Source: JBHIER01 sp046760705 [NCBI: bacterium]
GTDB taxonomy: Bacteria; JBHIER01; G020348925
NCBI GenBank assembly: GCA_046760705.1
Contig: JBHIER010000178.1
Span: forward strand, 1 to 7,035
Length of the DNA stretch: 7,035 nucleotides
Direction: 5' to 3'
Shown here piece by piece: positions 4,599-7,035 of the stretch (positions are counted from its first letter, which is position 1; each line of letters starts with the position of its first letter). The notes beneath the pieces were generated by a model. It was not told the DNA's origin. It made no database searches and saw nothing but the letters and a program-made list of their open reading frames with translations. A program made the translations under genes and the position numbers.

Positions 4599-7035
4599 AT
4601 GAAAAGCATCCCACTCGGTGTATGTGTCTCAGCAATTCTCTTTCTCGGTCTGGTTTACTTTGACGGACCCGCCATCGCCGGCGTTACCGGAACTCTGGCG
4701 GGCACGGTCAGGGATCAAAAGACGGGTGAGCCTCTGCCTGGAGCCAACATCGTCATAAAGGGCACCAAAATGGGCACCATGGCCGATGTGAACGGGTTTT
4801 TTCTGATCAACAACATTCCGGCCGGAACCTATTCGGTAACTGCATCGATGATGGGCTACACCTCCGTCACCAAGGAGGGTATCACTGTTCTGGTCGACTT
4901 GAGAACCACCCTCGAGTTTCGCCTCACTCCGACCGTGTTGGACCTGGGGGAGGAGGTGACGGTCACGGCCGAAGCTCCGATGATCCGGCGGGACGTGACG
5001 GCCACCACCCATTTCATCTCCAAACAGGAGATGGACCAGTTGCCCGTGCAATCCTTCCAGCAGGTGGTGGACATTCAGCCGGGCGTAGCGGCTGGCCATA
5101 TCCGCGGGGGGCGAAAGACAGAGGTGCTCTACCTCGTCGATGGGCTGCCGGTACAGGAGGCCATCGAGGGCGAAGTCGGCTCCGAACTCCCCTACAGCTC
5201 CGTCATCGATATGACGGTCCAGACCGGCGGGTTCAATGCCGAGTACGGCGACGCCATGTCAGGGGTGGTCAACATCATCACCAGAGAAGGTGGCTCCACC
5301 CCCGGGGGCCGCTTCGAGATATATACCCTCGACTACGGTCAGGATCCCAACCCCTTCGACCTCGGCGGCTCCAATCACGATCTCAACTACGAAGTCAACC
5401 TGGGCGGTCCCATCTACCGGGATCGCATCAAGTACTTCCTCTCGGCCAACCTCAGAGATCCCCACACTCGCTGGAGGAGGGAGGAGTTCGGCACCCGCAT
5501 GCGCATCTTTAACTCCGTCGAAAGTCAAAGCAACAACTTCATCGGCAAACTCACCACCCACCTCCGGGACAACGACCGATTGACCCTCCAGGGGCTCCTC
5601 TCCATCTGGGACTGGTGGGAATACGACCACAAGTGGAAGAAGAATCTGGCAGGACTGCCATCCCGATCGAAGAAAAGTTATCGGCTCAGCCTCGATTGGA
5701 CCCATACGATCAGTCCGAGAACATTCTTCTCCCTCAAATTGAGTGTTTACAATGTGCTGAAATCGATATACGGGAAAGATCCAGGAGAGGCGATGGACCA
5801 GATCAGATGGGAGAACGATGACAAGCGGAGCTGGGTTGTTGAAGGCAGCTATCCATGGCAGCTCGATCATGAGGAGATTCACAACGTGATAAAATTCGAC
5901 TGGGTCAGCCAGGTGACGAACAACCATCAGATGAAGAGTGGGGTAGAATTCACCTACTACGACCTGTACAAATGGAACAAACAGTGGATGTATACACCGA
6001 GTCCAGACCCCAACTTTCCGCTCTACCTCCAATACGTCACCGAGTACCATTACTATCCGAAGAAGGGCGCCGTGTACGTGCAGGACAAGATCGAGTACGA
6101 GGGCATGATCGCCAATGTCGGTCTGAGGTTCGACTTCCTCGACCCCCAGGCATCGCGTCCGGTCTTAGAGAAGAAGCCTACCGAACTGGGTCAGTGGGCA
6201 TGGGTGGTCAATAACGACGAGACAGTCCCGGCCGAAATGAAGTATCAGCTCAGCCCCCGGTTGGGCGTCAACCTCCCCATCTCCGAGGGCCAAGAGCTGC
6301 ACGTCAACTACGGCTACTTTTTCCAGACGCCGCTTTTCGACTATCTCTACACCAACGTCAACTACAATCCAGAGGAGGGGTTCTCACCCCTGGCCGGCAA
6401 CCCGGATTTGAAGCCTGCCAAAACGATCATGTACGAGGCCAGCTACAAGAAGCAGTTGTCCAAAGACATGGTTCTGGACATCACCATCTTCAGCAAGGAC
6501 GTCTCCAACTTGGTGGACACCAAAACCTACGTCCCGGAGTCGGCGGATGAAGGCGGGTATACCCAGTACGTGAACATGGCCTGGGTGGACATCCACGGGC
6601 TCGAGGTCTTCATTAAGAAGAGGTACGGCAACCTTCTTTCGGGCAAAGTGAGTTACACCTATATGACGGCCAAGGGCACTGGATCCAGCGAGCGCGAGGG
6701 CTACGACTGGACCCGCCAAGGCTACAAAGTTCCCATCGGAGAATATTATCTCAGTTGGGACCAGCGCCACACCCTGGTTCTAAATCTCGACATCCGCAAG
6801 GGGAACAATTGGGGGGTGAACATTCTGTGGCGGTGGAACAGCCCTTTGCCTTATACTCGGAACATCGGCCCTCAGACCACTCCCAACAACGCCAGGATGC
6901 ACGTCACCACCGACCTGGACATCAGGTTCAACAAGAATTTCAAACTTCTTGGAGGGAGGTTCTTTCTTTTTAGCGAGGCCCTCAACCTCTTCGACAGACC
7001 CAACATCCTCTGGCTGGACGAATCCGGGCAGGCAG
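4599..7035 (+). CDS. TonB-dependent outer-membrane receptor with N-terminal carboxypeptidase-regulatory-like domain (3' end outside the window)
   Basis: ATG 4599 is preceded by AAAGGAG with an 8-base gap, and the frame stays open for 812 codons to the right edge. A signal peptide (MKSIPLGVCVSAILFLGLVY, then the AIA cleavage site, cut after residue 27) leads to a beta-sandwich of the CarboxypepD_reg-like type at about 30-113 (GTVRDQKTGEPLPGANIVIK, ADVNGFFLINNIPAGTYSV). Residues 118-124, EEVTVTA, resemble a TonB box. The plug domain spans about 125-235 with IRGGRKTEVLYLVDGLPV (168-185) and GGFNAEYGDAMSGVVNIIT (about 210-228). The remainder is rich in alternating aromatic and polar strands, as in a 22-strand barrel, including GNPDLKPAKTIMYEASYK and, near the edge, LNLFDRPN, a usual late-barrel motif, so only a modest part is missing. 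It would import an unknown ligand using TonB energy; the substrate cannot be read from the sequence. No SusD-like partner is in view. Confidence 0.92.
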   Translation, partial: MKSIPLGVCVSAILFLGLVYFDGPAIAGVTGTLAGTVRDQKTGEPLPGANIVIKGTKMGTMADVNGFFLINNIPAGTYSVTASMMGYTSVTKEGITVLVDLRTTLEFRLTPTVLDLGEEVTVTAEAPMIRRDVTATTHFISKQEMDQLPVQSFQQVVDIQPGVAAGHIRGGRKTEVLYLVDGLPVQEAIEGEVGSELPYSSVIDMTVQTGGFNAEYGDAMSGVVNIITREGGSTPGGRFEIYTLDYGQDPNPFDLGGSNHDLNYEVNLGGPIYRDRIKYFLSANLRDPHTRWRREEFGTRMRIFNSVESQSNNFIGKLTTHLRDNDRLTLQGLLSIWDWWEYDHKWKKNLAGLPSRSKKSYRLSLDWTHTISPRTFFSLKLSVYNVLKSIYGKDPGEAMDQIRWENDDKRSWVVEGSYPWQLDHEEIHNVIKFDWVSQVTNNHQMKSGVEFTYYDLYKWNKQWMYTPSPDPNFPLYLQYVTEYHYYPKKGAVYVQDKIEYEGMIANVGLRFDFLDPQASRPVLEKKPTELGQWAWVVNNDETVPAEMKYQLSPRLGVNLPISEGQELHVNYGYFFQTPLFDYLYTNVNYNPEEGFSPLAGNPDLKPAKTIMYEASYKKQLSKDMVLDITIFSKDVSNLVDTKTYVPESADEGGYTQYVNMAWVDIHGLEVFIKKRYGNLLSGKVSYTYMTAKGTGSSEREGYDWTRQGYKVPIGEYYLSWDQRHTLVLNLDIRKGNNWGVNILWRWNSPLPYTRNIGPQTTPNNARMHVTTDLDIRFNKNFKLLGGRFFLFSEALNLFDRPNILWLDESGQA

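Noticed and set aside
4629-5099. Minus-strand open frame inside the receptor's N-terminal domains
   Set aside because: It is antisense to the signal peptide, carboxypeptidase-regulatory-like and plug domains, which are clearly coded on the plus strand.
5259-6050. Long open frame on the minus strand (263 codons) inside the receptor gene
   Set aside because: It is the antisense shadow of the receptor reading frame: valine- and proline-rich with no recognisable domain, while the plus strand encodes clear plug and barrel motifs.
1-7035. CRISPR array, tRNA, rRNA, transposase or defence genes
   Set aside because: I looked on both strands and saw no regularly spaced repeats, cloverleaf sequence, transposase motifs or defence-related domains.

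Overview
This 7,035-base window looks like chromosomal DNA from a Gram-negative bacterium, most likely a member or relative of the Fibrobacterota-Chlorobiota-Bacteroidota (FCB) group or one of its poorly cultured candidate phyla. The reasons are three: a TonB-dependent outer-membrane receptor with an N-terminal carboxypeptidase-regulatory-like domain, an ExbB-ExbD-ExbD-TonB energising cluster with two ExbD paralogues, and a decayed gene end carrying a YPNPFNP-type C-terminal secretion/sorting domain. The phylum call is inference from these family traits; no 16S or marker gene is present.

Layout. Positions 1-230 (minus strand) hold the N-terminal 76 residues of a Yip1-domain membrane protein that runs off the left edge. 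Positions 231-517 are non-coding and contain a clear rho-independent terminator (441-471) for the minus-strand operon to its right. Positions 518-3704 (minus strand, transcribed right to left) form a five-gene operon: an unrecognised protein with about eight membrane segments, ExbB, two ExbDs and TonB. The exbB cistron is bracketed by two intercistronic hairpins (2876-2899 and 2138-2160). The operon promoter probably lies near 3779-3807, where the candidate -35 box sits inside a perfect dyad (3796-3817).

Positions about 3800-4459 (plus strand) contain no intact gene. They hold a remnant of a secreted-protein gene: a signal-peptide-like start, a cluster of small palindromes, and a sorting domain broken by two compensating frameshifts. 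At 4599 a plus-strand TonB-dependent receptor begins and continues past the right edge (812 complete codons, no stop reached).

How the parts fit. The minus-strand operon would make the inner-membrane proton-driven motor (ExbB/ExbD) and the periplasm-spanning TonB. The receptor on the opposite strand would be a client outer-membrane transporter; a TonB-box-like segment lies between its N-terminal extension and its plug. The two transcription units point away from each other and are separated by the remnant. Their leaders share a 12-base motif at the same distance from an identical Shine-Dalgarno sequence, a hint of shared control. I see no defence system, CRISPR array, tRNA, rRNA or intact mobile element.
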